Shown in pieces: positions 43,908 through 51,844 of a DNA stretch of 64,000 nt (positions are counted from its first letter, which is position 1; each line of letters starts with the position of its first letter). The stretch is taken from assembly GCF_004777465.1 (NCBI RefSeq), contig NZ_CP038462.1:930001-994000 (forward strand), written 5' to 3'. Source of the stretch: Nocardioides daphniae. GTDB taxonomy: Bacteria > Actinomycetota > Actinomycetes > Propionibacteriales > Nocardioidaceae. The translations under genes were made by a program, and so were the position numbers. A model generated the notes under the pieces. It was not told the origin of the DNA and searched no databases. It saw only the letters and a list, made by a program, of their open reading frames with translations.

Positions 43908-44023
43908 GCCCCGCAAAGAAGACGGCGACCACGCTGTACGCGGTCGCCGTCCTGAACGGGTTCGCCGGCCCGTTCTTCGCTGTCCTGCTGATCGCCGCTC
44001 TAATGAAGGGCGGTGCTGCATGA
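43904..44023 (+). CDS. 39-residue single-pass membrane protein
   Basis: This very small gene is overlapped at both ends by neighbours (ATGA at 43904 and at 44020), which is strong evidence of real translation. The product has a basic N-terminus SPAKKTATT and one membrane helix (LYAVAVLNGFAGPFFAVLLIAAL). Function unknown; it could be a coupling or membrane-targeting peptide of the element. Confidence 0.6.
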   Translation: MSPAKKTATTLYAVAVLNGFAGPFFAVLLIAALMKGGAA

Positions 44024-46200
44024 CCAACGGCAACGGTATCCCCCCGACCGCCAGCGGGGTCCCCGCTGATGTGTTGTGGGTCGTCCAGAAGATTGGGTGG
44101 CCGGTCTTCCCGGTGTACGAGATCGAGCGCGGTCGGTGCGCCTGCGGGAAGATCGACTGCAAGTCGCCGGGCAAGCATCCGCGCAGTCAGAACGGTGTGG
44201 GCGACGCGACCACGGACATGACCAAGATCGAGACCTGGGCGGCTCGCTTCCCACAGGCCAACTGGGCTGCATCGCCGGTCGGTGGCGTCGTAGTTGACAT
44301 CGACCCGCGTAACGGCGGGTTCGACTCGATGGGCGAATGGGACGTGTCCCTTCCGCACACGACCACGGTCTTGACCGGCGGTGGCGGCAAGCACCTCTAC
44401 TTCCTGCTCCCGGAAGGCGTCACCGTGGGCAACCGAAACAACTGGCTGCCGGGTGTGGATGCCAAGACGGTCGGTGGCTACGTGCTCTTGCCAGGCAGCA
44501 ACCACACCAGCGGTGGCGTCTACCAGTGGCAGACCCAGTGTGAGCCGGTCCCCGCGCCGGACGGCCTGATCGCCGCACTCCGTGAACGCAAGGGGTTGGG
44601 CTTGCCCGGAACCGACGTCCTGCTGGACGGCGTGCCGGACGGTCAGCGCGACGACATGATCTTCCGTGCTTGCTGCCGATGGTGGCGGCAGTTCCGCCAT
44701 CACGAGGACAACGGGCTCTCGGCAGTGACGGCGCGCGCGCTGGAGATGGGCCGTAGATGCGAGCCGCCGTTCAGCGACAAGGAGATCGCCACGAAGGTGA
44801 AGTCGGCTGCTCGTTACGCACTGGAAGAGCCACGGTTCCGCCACACCGACGACGGGAACGCACAGTTGTACGCGGAGCAGCACGCGGGGTCGTTGAAGTT
44901 CACCAACGACTCCAAGACGTGGTTCGCGTGGGACGGGCGGCGTTGGGTCCGCGACGCCGATTTGACCGCGCTGCATAGGGCCAGGCTGACGGCGAGGTCG
45001 CTCGTGGACTATGCGATGGACCTCAACAGCGAGGATGCGGGACGCGGAGCCGCGATCGGCTGGGCCAGGACCAGCCTCAACAGTGGCCGGATCAAGGCGA
45101 TGCCGGAACTCGCGAAGTCGGATGAGCGAATCCACGCGAAGAACGCGGACTTCGACGCACGACCCGACCTCCTCAACACGCCCACCGGGGTCGTGGACCT
45201 GAGGACGGGCAAGTTGCTCCCGCACGACCGCGACCAGTTGCACTCCAAGATGACCACCGTCGGGTACGACCCTGATGCCTCGACGGAGTGGTGGGAGAGT
45301 TTCGTCCACTGGGCGATGGTCGGTCGCCCTGACCTGATCGAGTTCTTGCAGCGGTCTGTGGGCTACGCACTCACCGGCGAAACCTCAGAGCAGGCGATCT
45401 GGCTCCATCACGGTGGCGGAGCCAACGGCAAGTCCACCTTCGTGGAGGCGATCAGCGGCGTCATCGGTGACTATGCAGCTACCGCCGACCCGGAGTTGCT
45501 GACGGGCGGTCACACGACGGGCCTGGCCGACCTCCACGGCAAGCGCTTTGTCGCGCTGAGCGAGGTCAAGGAGGGGGCCAAGGTCGATGAGCAGCGCTTC
45601 AAGATGCTCTCCGGTGAGGACAAGATCAAGGCGCGGTTCCTCTACAAGGACTTCTTCGAGTTCAAGTCCACGGCGACGATCTTCTGGGCGATGAACCACC
45701 TGCCCAAGATCGGCGACGACACGTATGGCATGTGGCGGCGCATCTTCGCCATGCCGTGGGACGCGACCCTGCCACGCGAGCAGCAGAAGAAGGGCGTGGC
45801 GGACTGGGCGATCAAGACCCACGGCGCGGGCATCCTGAAGTGGGCGGTACAGGGTGCGGTGGAGTGGTACGCCAGCGGGTTGGTTGTTCCGGCTGACGTG
45901 CAGCGCAAGACAGAGGCGTACAAGAACCGTGAGGACACCATGTCGTCCTTCTACGCCGAGCACTTCGTCAAGGAGGTAGACGCGAAGATGCCCGCCACCG
46001 ACGTGGTGGCGGCGTACAACTCATGGTGCAGGTCTGAGGGTGTCACGGACAAGGAAAGGCTCGGCTCGACGACCGTCAAGCGCAAGTTCGAGGAACGGCT
46101 CGGATTGGAGCGCAAGCGCATCATGATCGACGGCCAGAAGGTCGCAGGTTACGAGGGTTACCGAGCCGTCGGGCTTGACGCTGTGCGGTCGTGGTCGTGA
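44020..46200 (+). CDS. primase-polymerase/D5-type helicase replication protein
   Basis: This 726-residue replication initiator is typical of satellites and phages. The N-terminal prim-pol domain (about 20-190) has the catalytic pair in VVVDIDPRNGG and the GGGGKHLYF His motif, and begins with a Cys cluster RCACGKIDCKS. A helical primase C-terminal region follows. The D5_N domain (about 290-430) precedes a superfamily 3 helicase with Walker A HHGGGANGKSTFVEAI (about 462-477) and ALSEVKEG. The C-terminal end has a winged-helix look (SWCRSEGVTDKERLGSTTVKRKFEERL). It allows the element to replicate on its own after excision. Confidence 0.93.
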   Translation: MTNGNGIPPTASGVPADVLWVVQKIGWPVFPVYEIERGRCACGKIDCKSPGKHPRSQNGVGDATTDMTKIETWAARFPQANWAASPVGGVVVDIDPRNGGFDSMGEWDVSLPHTTTVLTGGGGKHLYFLLPEGVTVGNRNNWLPGVDAKTVGGYVLLPGSNHTSGGVYQWQTQCEPVPAPDGLIAALRERKGLGLPGTDVLLDGVPDGQRDDMIFRACCRWWRQFRHHEDNGLSAVTARALEMGRRCEPPFSDKEIATKVKSAARYALEEPRFRHTDDGNAQLYAEQHAGSLKFTNDSKTWFAWDGRRWVRDADLTALHRARLTARSLVDYAMDLNSEDAGRGAAIGWARTSLNSGRIKAMPELAKSDERIHAKNADFDARPDLLNTPTGVVDLRTGKLLPHDRDQLHSKMTTVGYDPDASTEWWESFVHWAMVGRPDLIEFLQRSVGYALTGETSEQAIWLHHGGGANGKSTFVEAISGVIGDYAATADPELLTGGHTTGLADLHGKRFVALSEVKEGAKVDEQRFKMLSGEDKIKARFLYKDFFEFKSTATIFWAMNHLPKIGDDTYGMWRRIFAMPWDATLPREQQKKGVADWAIKTHGAGILKWAVQGAVEWYASGLVVPADVQRKTEAYKNREDTMSSFYAEHFVKEVDAKMPATDVVAAYNSWCRSEGVTDKERLGSTTVKRKFEERLGLERKRIMIDGQKVAGYEGYRAVGLDAVRSWS

Positions 46201-46752
46201 TTTCCTCGGTTCGGCCGGTCCAGTCCGAAAAAACTGGTCCGTCGATCAACTCTTCTAGAGTCACTCTTTCGAGAGGAGAGTTGGTCGAAGGACCGAAAAA
46301 ATCGGACCGTGGTTTCGAAGCCAATACGCGGGCGCTCGCGCGCAAGACGGTTGCTGCCAGCCACATCCACGCCGGGGTCCCTGAAACTGCCGTGAGGCCC
46401 GATGACGGCCAGACGTCCCGTGCTGCAAACGAAGCCGAGGACTGGGCCATTTGCCTGGACGCGTGGCCCGAACTTCGCGTCCTTGCCGATGAGGTGAAGG
46501 ACTCCACCGACTGGGAAGACGTCGTGACCCGGCTGTTGGACCTCGACCTTCCCGTAGAGGTCTACGACCTTGCGGTGGACGTGCTGCATGAACGGGTGGC
46601 GCTCCCGCCCGTTGCCGGAGTCGCGGTACCCGTGGCGCGAGGCAGGGCTGAGCAGGGCCACCCTGTTGGACGAGTTGCTAAGACTGGGCTACACCGGCTC
46701 CGTCAGCAAGACGGCCAGCGACCTCTGGCGACTGATCCTCGAACGTCGCTGA
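46197..46752 (+). CDS. element protein of unknown function, probable frame break near 46600
   Basis: GTG 46197 overlaps the helicase stop (GTGA). The first frame gives about 135 convincing residues (AANEAEDWAICLDAWPELRVLADEV and STDWEDVVTRLLDLDLPVEVYDLAVDVL). Good coding then shifts to the frame ending at 46752 (LSRATLLDELLRLGYTGSVSKTASDLWRLILERR). That ending resembles residues 34-60 of the protein at 47604, suggesting a shared fold. Either one base is miscalled near 46590-46640 or two genes overlap. If unshifted, the first frame runs to 46949. An imperfect inverted repeat spans about 46236-46287. Confidence 0.45.
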
Positions 46753-46879
46753 GACGGGCCAGAAGACGATCTGGCGGGCTCGGAGGATCACCACGGGTCA
46801 ACTACCAGCCGGTGACTGTTGACCCGCCAGACGACCTCTCAGCACGTGACCCCGCTTTCTGGAGAAAGCGAGTTCGCGC

Positions 46880-47431
46880 TTACGGCTTGCGCACCCACTC
46901 GTCGATCATTTTCTTGGGCATCCCGAGGGACTCCATGGCCCTCACTTGAGCCTCATAGTTGCTGATCTCCTTCAACGTGGAGTCCCGCCTCGCTCGCGCG
47001 TCCCGCGCCTTCTTGATGCGATCCACCCGACCGCCGTAGACGATTGCGACGACTGCTGAGGCAACCGCGGGAAGAGACAGGAGGGCGCTAGTCGAGTAGT
47101 CGACCGACTCTGGGGTGATGCTGTCCAGAGCGAGCCAGGCGAAGTACACGAAGGCGACCAAACTCAGTACGACCATGGCCCAGGTCGCGAAGTACGTGCC
47201 CTTGTCTCGGCCGCTGTTCCTTGCCGCGTAGAACTCGACCTCGTAGAGCAACTGCGCCCGCAACGCCTTGCCCTCGGGCGACTCGGCTGCCGTCTCCTTG
47301 GTCGTCTCAATCAGCAACTTCAGTTGCTGCACCTCGCGCGTCTGGCGCGTAGCGGTCAGTCGCGCCGCAAGTGCGCTGATGACCGCGACTGCGACGGTGG
47401 CTAGAGGGGCTGCGTAGTCCGAGATGTTCAC
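46880..47431 (-). CDS. membrane protein of unknown function, element cargo candidate
   Basis: This is a 183-residue protein on the opposite strand to its neighbours. One helix is at the N-terminus (ATVAVAVISALAARL), then a cytoplasmic coiled segment (TRQTREVQQLKLLIETTKETAAES), two further helices (FATWAMVVLSLVAFVYFAWLAL and SLPAVASAVVAIVYG), and a basic C-terminus with a coiled region. GTG 47431 is preferred; longer starts give a low-complexity extension. An isolated gene facing against the replication block is a common place for cargo or immunity genes in satellites. No family recognised. Confidence 0.65.
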   Translation of the reverse strand: MNISDYAAPLATVAVAVISALAARLTATRQTREVQQLKLLIETTKETAAESPEGKALRAQLLYEVEFYAARNSGRDKGTYFATWAMVVLSLVAFVYFAWLALDSITPESVDYSTSALLSLPAVASAVVAIVYGGRVDRIKKARDARARRDSTLKEISNYEAQVRAMESLGMPKKMIDEWVRKP

Positions 47432-47561
47432 GGCGGAGGACTGTATCGGCGAGCGACGAGTGCGAGGGGCGGAATCGTGCAATGGACGCCCGAAGCCCGC
47501 TGGTGCGGGTCTGTGCATCCCGGTTTACATCGCCACATCGACCTGCCGTAATCGACTCGAA

Positions 47562-47577
47562 CCGAACGCTTGTTCGG
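47562..47577 (+). promoter_or_regulatory. LexA-like SOS box
   Basis: CCGAACGCTTGTTCGG is a perfect palindrome with six-base arms and contains the actinobacterial LexA core CGAAC-N4-GTTCG. It is 27 bases upstream of the ATG at 47604, in front of the two-gene unit ending with the second recombinase. DNA damage could thus switch on this unit. Confidence 0.65.
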
Positions 47578-47603
47578 GCGACGGAACGATGGAAGGAACC
47601 GAC

Positions 47604-47999
47604 ATGGCTACCGCAACCGCACGTAAGACCGCCGCCAAGAAGGCAGCGACGAAGGCCCCCGCTACCCCTGCCAAGGAGGCGCCCGTCAAGGGCCAGCACC
47701 GCTCGGCGCTGCTGGACGAACTGAAGGCGGCGGGATGGACCGGCCCTACCTCCTACACCGCTACGGCTCTGCGGGAGACCCTCCTGCCGTGGGTGAAGGC
47801 AGGGTGCCCCGCTGGCAACGAAGGGATCCCAGCCGGTGCCATGAACCACGCGCACCCCAAGCCGAAGGTCGAGCGCAAGACGCGCGCCAGCAAGGCGCGC
47901 GTCGCAGCGTTGGGGGACGTCGCCACGCTCATCCAAGGTGGCGCATCGCTCGCTGACGTCAAGAAGTGGCTGGCTGAGCAGCTGCAGCACGCCTCATGA
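47604..47999 (+). CDS. small basic protein with Ala/Lys-rich N-terminus
   Basis: This 131-residue protein begins with a histone-like tail (RKTAAKKAATKAP). A short helical module follows: HRSALLDELKAAGWTGPTSYTATALRETLLPW. It shares the pattern R-x-x-LLDEL...GxTG...TA with the end of the protein at 46197-46752. ATG 47604 has GGAAGG upstream and is 27 bases after the LexA-like box. The stop overlaps the recombinase start. It could be a DNA-binding accessory factor, for example a recombination directionality factor, but this is inference. Confidence 0.65.
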   Translation: MATATARKTAAKKAATKAPATPAKEAPVKGQHRSALLDELKAAGWTGPTSYTATALRETLLPWVKAGCPAGNEGIPAGAMNHAHPKPKVERKTRASKARVAALGDVATLIQGGASLADVKKWLAEQLQHAS

Positions 48000-48718
48000 C
48001 CGTCCGCGCCAACGCATCGCGGCCCGTGCCCTACCGAGGTGCGGGCCGCCGTGCCGTCATCTACCTCCGCACCTCTGGTCTTGGACAGGTGGACCGTGAA
48101 GGACCCCGCGTGCAGGAGGCTGACTGCCGCCGCTACGCCGCCGCCCTCGGCATGACTGTCGTTGCTGTGCTGCACGAGGCAGCCGTCACGGGTGACGCAG
48201 ACGACCGCCCTGCCTTCGCTGACGCTCTTCTTGCCATCGAGGACGGCGAAGCGGACGCGGTGGTGGTCGCCACCCGCTCCCGACTGGCGCGCAATCTGAT
48301 GGTGCAGGAGGCGCTACTGCGACGCGCCTGGGACCTTGGCGCGGAGGTGCATGAAGCCGACTACGGGTTGATCCCGGAGGACGACCCCGACGACCCCACC
48401 CGGACGTTCGTTCGCCAGATGCTCGGTGCCGTTGCCCAACTGGACAAGGCCATGACCGTGCAGAGGCTCCGCAAGGCCCGCCAGCAGAAGGCGGCGCGCG
48501 GCGAGAAGGCCGTAGGTCGCTACAAGTTCGGGCAAGGCGGCAAGGACCACGCAAGGGAGGCGGTTGTCCTCGCCGACCTCCGCGCCCGCCTCGACGCGGG
48601 CCAGACCCCCGAGCAGGTCGCGTTCGCACTCAACGCCCTGCCGTACGACCACTGGCGGACCCGCTCGGGCAAGCCCTGGACCCCGGCGAACGTGAAGCGG
48701 GTGGCCTCGTTGGCGTAG
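47996..48718 (+). CDS. serine recombinase, resolvase/invertase type
   Basis: This 240-residue recombinase has the resolvase catalytic domain: RRAVIYLRTSGLGQVDREGPRVQEADC (nucleophile Ser27), then AVVVATRSRLARNLMVQEALL with the active-site Arg pair. The region EDDPDDPTRTFVRQMLGAVAQLDKAMTVQRLRKARQQK matches the long E helix, and a C-terminal HTH-like region follows. It is much shorter than the integrase at 41827 and is the second serine recombinase of the element. It may resolve replication multimers or help excision. ATG 47996 overlaps the previous stop. Expression may depend on the LexA-like box. Confidence 0.88.
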   Translation: MTVRANASRPVPYRGAGRRAVIYLRTSGLGQVDREGPRVQEADCRRYAAALGMTVVAVLHEAAVTGDADDRPAFADALLAIEDGEADAVVVATRSRLARNLMVQEALLRRAWDLGAEVHEADYGLIPEDDPDDPTRTFVRQMLGAVAQLDKAMTVQRLRKARQQKAARGEKAVGRYKFGQGGKDHAREAVVLADLRARLDAGQTPEQVAFALNALPYDHWRTRSGKPWTPANVKRVASLA

Positions 48719-48997
48719 ACGGCTTCTACGCGAGGTCGGGCCTCAGGGAGCGAGAACCTTCGGGCCGTTGCGAGGACCGTCGGCGTAGATCCCCAAAGAT
48801 CGGCCAGCTAGCCGACTTCATCATCGAAGAACGCGCCATGCTTGACCTTGTGGAAGTTTTTTTGAGAGTTACGTACACCATTGCAGAGGCCATGCCCACA
48901 ATTGGGTAAGAGGCTTCAAACTCCCAGGTCAAGTGGCATTTGTCAGCAACTACAAACGCGCAAACTGACGCGTACACACCACTGCTAACTTTGTAGA

Positions 48998-49011
48998 CCC
49001 CTCCGAAGGGG
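48998..49011. terminator. short GC-rich stem-loop, possible terminator
   Basis: CCCCT-CCGA-AGGGG forms a compact hairpin, followed by GGTT. It lies in the gene-free stretch 48719-49103, which is distinctly AT-richer than its surroundings. Apart from this hairpin, I see no repeats or convincing ORF there. It could hold the promoter of the next gene or a replication origin. Confidence 0.4.
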
Positions 49012-49103
49012 GGTTACGAGTTGCGCGATCCGCTTGCGTTCGATTGGGAGTCCCCCTAGGGTTCTCGTCAGGTGGGAGCGGTCCCAAGAAGGAGGTGCAC
49101 ATC

Positions 49104-49859
49104 GTGAGCAGCGACAGCTTCGAGTTCGAGGAAGTCACGCTCCCCGTGGGGGATGACGTGAGGCAGGGGTCCGGTGCGCCCTACATGTCGTACAAGGGGT
49201 TTCTGAACCTGCTGACCCGGTTCTCCGAAGAGGGGTTGCCGGGGCGCTTCGATGGCAGCTACTTCGGGAACGCCAGCGGCAGCCTCGTCGCACAGGTGCG
49301 AGGCTCCATGCGCTTCCTGGACCTCATCGACGAGGAGAAGCACCCGACGGACCTGCTCAAGACCATCACCGAGGCGAGCGAGGACGAGCGCAAGCAGTAC
49401 CTCAAGATGATCTTTGAGGAGAAGTACGCCGACGCCCTCGCCCTGAGCAAGAACGCCACTGCTGGTCAGTTGGCCGAAGTCTTCCGCGACCGAGGCCTCT
49501 CCGGTGCCACGGTGCAGAAGGCGATCACGTTCTTCCTTGGCATGGCCGATGACGTGGGCGTCGAGTTGAGCCCGCACTTCAAGAAGGGCCGCGTCGCCGC
49601 CAGCAACGGTGGGAGCCGAAAGCGACGTGCCGCGAAGACGGCTCCCGCTGCCCCGACTCCCGCCCCTACTCCCCACGTGGTCGAGCCGAAGGTGTCGTCC
49701 GTCGAGGCGCAGAAGGCCGCCTACGTGAACATGCTGATGGATCTCGCTACGAAGGACAACGCCGACGCGAACTCCCAGCAGACGTTGCTCGACCGAATTG
49801 AGAAGGCGCTGGGGATCGGTGCCCCTGGCGCAGGGGGAGGACCTACAGACTTGCCCTGA
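49104..49859 (+). CDS. DUF5343-like protein
   Basis: This is a 251-residue protein. Residues about 25-170 match the DUF5343 pattern: MSYKGFLNLLTRFSEEGLPGRFDGSYFGNASG, RGSMRFLDLIDEEKHPTDLLKTI and LSGATVQKAITFFLGMADDVGVELSPHFK. A basic then Pro/Ala-rich linker (RKRRAAKTAPAAPTPAPTP) leads to a final helix (KAAYVNMLMDLATKD). DUF5343 proteins often occur in mobile elements and have no assigned function. GTG 49104 has AAGGAGG upstream. It is convergent with the leftward structural genes. Confidence 0.75.
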   Translation: MSSDSFEFEEVTLPVGDDVRQGSGAPYMSYKGFLNLLTRFSEEGLPGRFDGSYFGNASGSLVAQVRGSMRFLDLIDEEKHPTDLLKTITEASEDERKQYLKMIFEEKYADALALSKNATAGQLAEVFRDRGLSGATVQKAITFFLGMADDVGVELSPHFKKGRVAASNGGSRKRRAAKTAPAAPTPAPTPHVVEPKVSSVEAQKAAYVNMLMDLATKDNADANSQQTLLDRIEKALGIGAPGAGGGPTDLP

Positions 49860-50100
49860 CGGGAATGCGGGGGTCCACACCCTGCTCCAACCCAGATGGG
49901 AAGAAGGAGACGGCGAACGTACGCGCTGGCTCCAACGATCGGCCGGTGGCGTCAGTCTTGCGAGGGCGGGCGTCACCGGCCACCTTCTTCAGTGGCTTGC
50001 GCACATAGTAGCCACGTATCGCGTGTGCCGACTAGGTAACAGGTCACATCCGCCATGCTGCGGACCGTACTCGCGACCACCGACACTCTTGCGCCCTCGG

Positions 50101-50147
50101 CGCGACGGGCGCGAACCGGCCTCTCGCCATCGTTCGCGCCCGTCGCG
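50101..50147. terminator. 16-base perfect inverted repeat, bidirectional terminator candidate
   Basis: CGCGACGGGCGCGAAC (50101-50116) pairs perfectly with 50132-50147 around a 15-base loop. It lies between the convergent genes ending at 49859 and 50169, in the 309-base gene-free stretch 49860-50168. No clear ORF is seen there. Confidence 0.6.
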
Positions 50148-50168
50148 GGTATCTGTCCCGACTACGAG

Positions 50169-50483
50169 CTACGACCCGTCAGAGGGCATCTCAGGACACC
50201 GAACCACGAAGGTGTGTCCGGCCCCCAGGGCCTCGCCGCACTGGACGCAGATGAGATCCTCGCCAGTGTCCTCCGGACAGTCCTCCGGACAGTCCGCCTT
50301 GTGCGGCTCCCGGCTGAGGTCAACCTCGCAGCAACAGCACGTGGTGAAGTCGACGCGGAACTGCGCGCCCTCAAGAGACTTGAGCGCCCCGCCCCTCCGG
50401 TGGGCGGTGAACTCAACGGCGCCGAGATGCGCAGGCGGCACGCCCAAGTAGTCGGCTACTGCCGCGCGAATCCTGTCAGTCAT
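50169..50483 (-). CDS. small Cys-rich phage-type protein
   Basis: This 104-residue protein has an N-terminal helical part (RIRAAVADYLGVPPAHLGAVEFT), a CCCC cluster with nearby Cys/His (TTCCCCEVDLSREPHKADCPEDCPED), and a Cys-x2-Cys pair (LICVQCGEALG). It probably binds zinc. ATG 50483 follows AGGAGG. It is separated from the capsid operon by two strong hairpins, so it is a separate unit. Function unknown. Confidence 0.65.
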   Translation of the reverse strand: MTDRIRAAVADYLGVPPAHLGAVEFTAHRRGGALKSLEGAQFRVDFTTCCCCEVDLSREPHKADCPEDCPEDTGEDLICVQCGEALGAGHTFVVRCPEMPSDGS

Positions 50484-50642
50484 GTGAAGCCTCCTGTGCT
50501 TCGGAGTCGTTGGACGACTCAAACGAAGCAGCGGGGTCCCTCACGGCTGAATGGCCCGACACGCCATCGCTTACCGCGTGCTGGTCACTGCGTGAGCAAG
50601 CATGCAGGACGGAAACCTGTTGCGCAAGGCGAAGCGCTGGTT

Positions 50643-50733
50643 CCCCGCCCGACCGGCCCATGAGCGAAACCGGTCGGGCGGGGTGATCGTGTGCCGAGTG
50701 CGGGGCGGCGGCACTGGCAGCCCCGCACTCGGC
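50643..50733. terminator. two consecutive strong stem-loops after the leftward structural operon
   Basis: The first stem is CCCCGCCCGACCGG (50643-50656) with 50670-50683. The second is GCCGAGTGCGGGGC (50693-50706) with 50720-50733. Both have perfect 14-base arms. They lie just downstream of the TerS-like gene (read leftward) in the 268-base gap 50484-50751, and look like tandem terminators. Confidence 0.6.
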
Positions 50734-50751
50734 GTACCCGGCACGGGCACG

Positions 50752-51420
50752 TCATCCGGCGTCGAGATCGTCCCGGATGTGCTTGGGGATGCGAGCAGCC
50801 TGCTTGGCTGCCGCGGCATCCGTAGGTGCGTCGAACATCGACGGCTGGCGGTGCGCGTAGGGACCCGGCTCACCGAAGGCTCTCATCGAGACGACCTCAG
50901 CGTCGGGGGTGTGACTCTCAGCGAAGGCGTCGTAGGCGTCCTGAACGGGGTCGAGAACCTCGCCCCGAACAACCTCCCCTGCCTCGATCGCGGGAGGCGC
51001 TGCAGGATGATCAACACGCCTGGGGGCAAGCCCCTCGGGGTCGCCCAGCAGGTTGCGGAACAACTTCTCGACCGGGTCGGTCTCGATGTCCACCACGACC
51101 TTCTTGGCGTCCTCCATCCCCGTTGCTTTCATGACCATCTCGGCAGCCTTCAACCTCGCCGCATCCGAGGACTTGGGGTTGTTGAGGATGCCCTCCACGA
51201 CCTCACGCGCCTGGTCCGCAAGGTTGACGTACCGCTCTTTGGCGCGCTTCTGGACGTTGGGCAGGTGACCCCCGTGCTTGTCGCAGACGATGGACCCTGC
51301 GAGCGCCTCACGCTTGCAGCGAGTCCCAGCCTGCGTCGGTGCCGCGCAGCGGACGACGGGCGAACCGGCCCACTCCATCTGTTGCCACCGCTCTTCCGAG
51401 TGGCTGATCCGCCGTCCCAT
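50752..51420 (-). CDS. zinc-binding small-terminase-like protein
   Basis: This is a 222-residue protein. The N-terminal region has a Cys/His module (VRCAAPTQAGTRCKREALAGSIVCDKHGGHLPNVQKRAKERY), followed by helices (AREVVEGILNNPKSSDAARLKAAEMVMKATG) and a disordered acidic tail. This layout is seen in actinophage proteins annotated as small terminase subunits or terminase-associated. A TerS-like role, selecting element DNA for packaging, would fit a phage satellite. The assignment is tentative. ATG 51420 lies three bases after the upstream gene's stop, in one operon with the capsid gene. Confidence 0.6.
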   Translation of the reverse strand: MGRRISHSEERWQQMEWAGSPVVRCAAPTQAGTRCKREALAGSIVCDKHGGHLPNVQKRAKERYVNLADQAREVVEGILNNPKSSDAARLKAAEMVMKATGMEDAKKVVVDIETDPVEKLFRNLLGDPEGLAPRRVDHPAAPPAIEAGEVVRGEVLDPVQDAYDAFAESHTPDAEVVSMRAFGEPGPYAHRQPSMFDAPTDAAAAKQAARIPKHIRDDLDAG

Positions 51421-51423
51421 CGC

Positions 51424-51831
51424 TCACTCCTTCCACTGAACCGGACCGAAGTTGTCGTTCAGGTAGTCCACGCACATCAGGCAGACGTGGAACTCGATGG
51501 CGGCGGTACCAGCAGGGACCAGGACTGTGCGGCCGGTGGTGCTGACGTGGTGTCCGTCGCAGCGGTCGCAAATGGTCCACACGTCGGCGGTGGGACGGTC
51601 GGTGTCGATCCCGTGGACCTTGCGTGCCTCGAACGCTCGTTGAGCGGGAAGCACGCGGACGTGCTCGGCTTCCAGCGGTTCGTCGTGGCCGAACGTGTGA
51701 CGACCGTTGGCGGCGAACTCGACAATGCGGCCAATCAGTTCGTCCTCGGTCAGGTGGGCGTTGCCGCCGCACAGGAGGTTGACCTCCTGCACGGCAGCAA
51801 CGACGTTGTCCGCGTGGGTCTGAGTGCTCAT
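51424..51831 (-). CDS. zinc-ribbon protein of unknown function in the capsid operon
   Basis: This 135-residue protein has two Cys-x2-Cys pairs (TICDRCDGHHVST and FHVCLMCVDYLNDN) forming a likely zinc ribbon, and an N-terminal helical part (NVVAAVQEVNLLCGGNAHLTEDELIGR). ATG 51831 is 13 bases after the capsid gene stop. It is probably a phage-type accessory protein; no named family recognised. Confidence 0.65.
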   Translation of the reverse strand: MSTQTHADNVVAAVQEVNLLCGGNAHLTEDELIGRIVEFAANGRHTFGHDEPLEAEHVRVLPAQRAFEARKVHGIDTDRPTADVWTICDRCDGHHVSTTGRTVLVPAGTAAIEFHVCLMCVDYLNDNFGPVQWKE

Positions 51832-51844
51832 GTCAGTACCTCTC

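Noticed and set aside
48726..48977. 83-residue minus-strand frame in the AT-richer gap
   Set aside because: Composition is Ser/Arg/Met-rich without domain character, and no ribosome-binding site is present.
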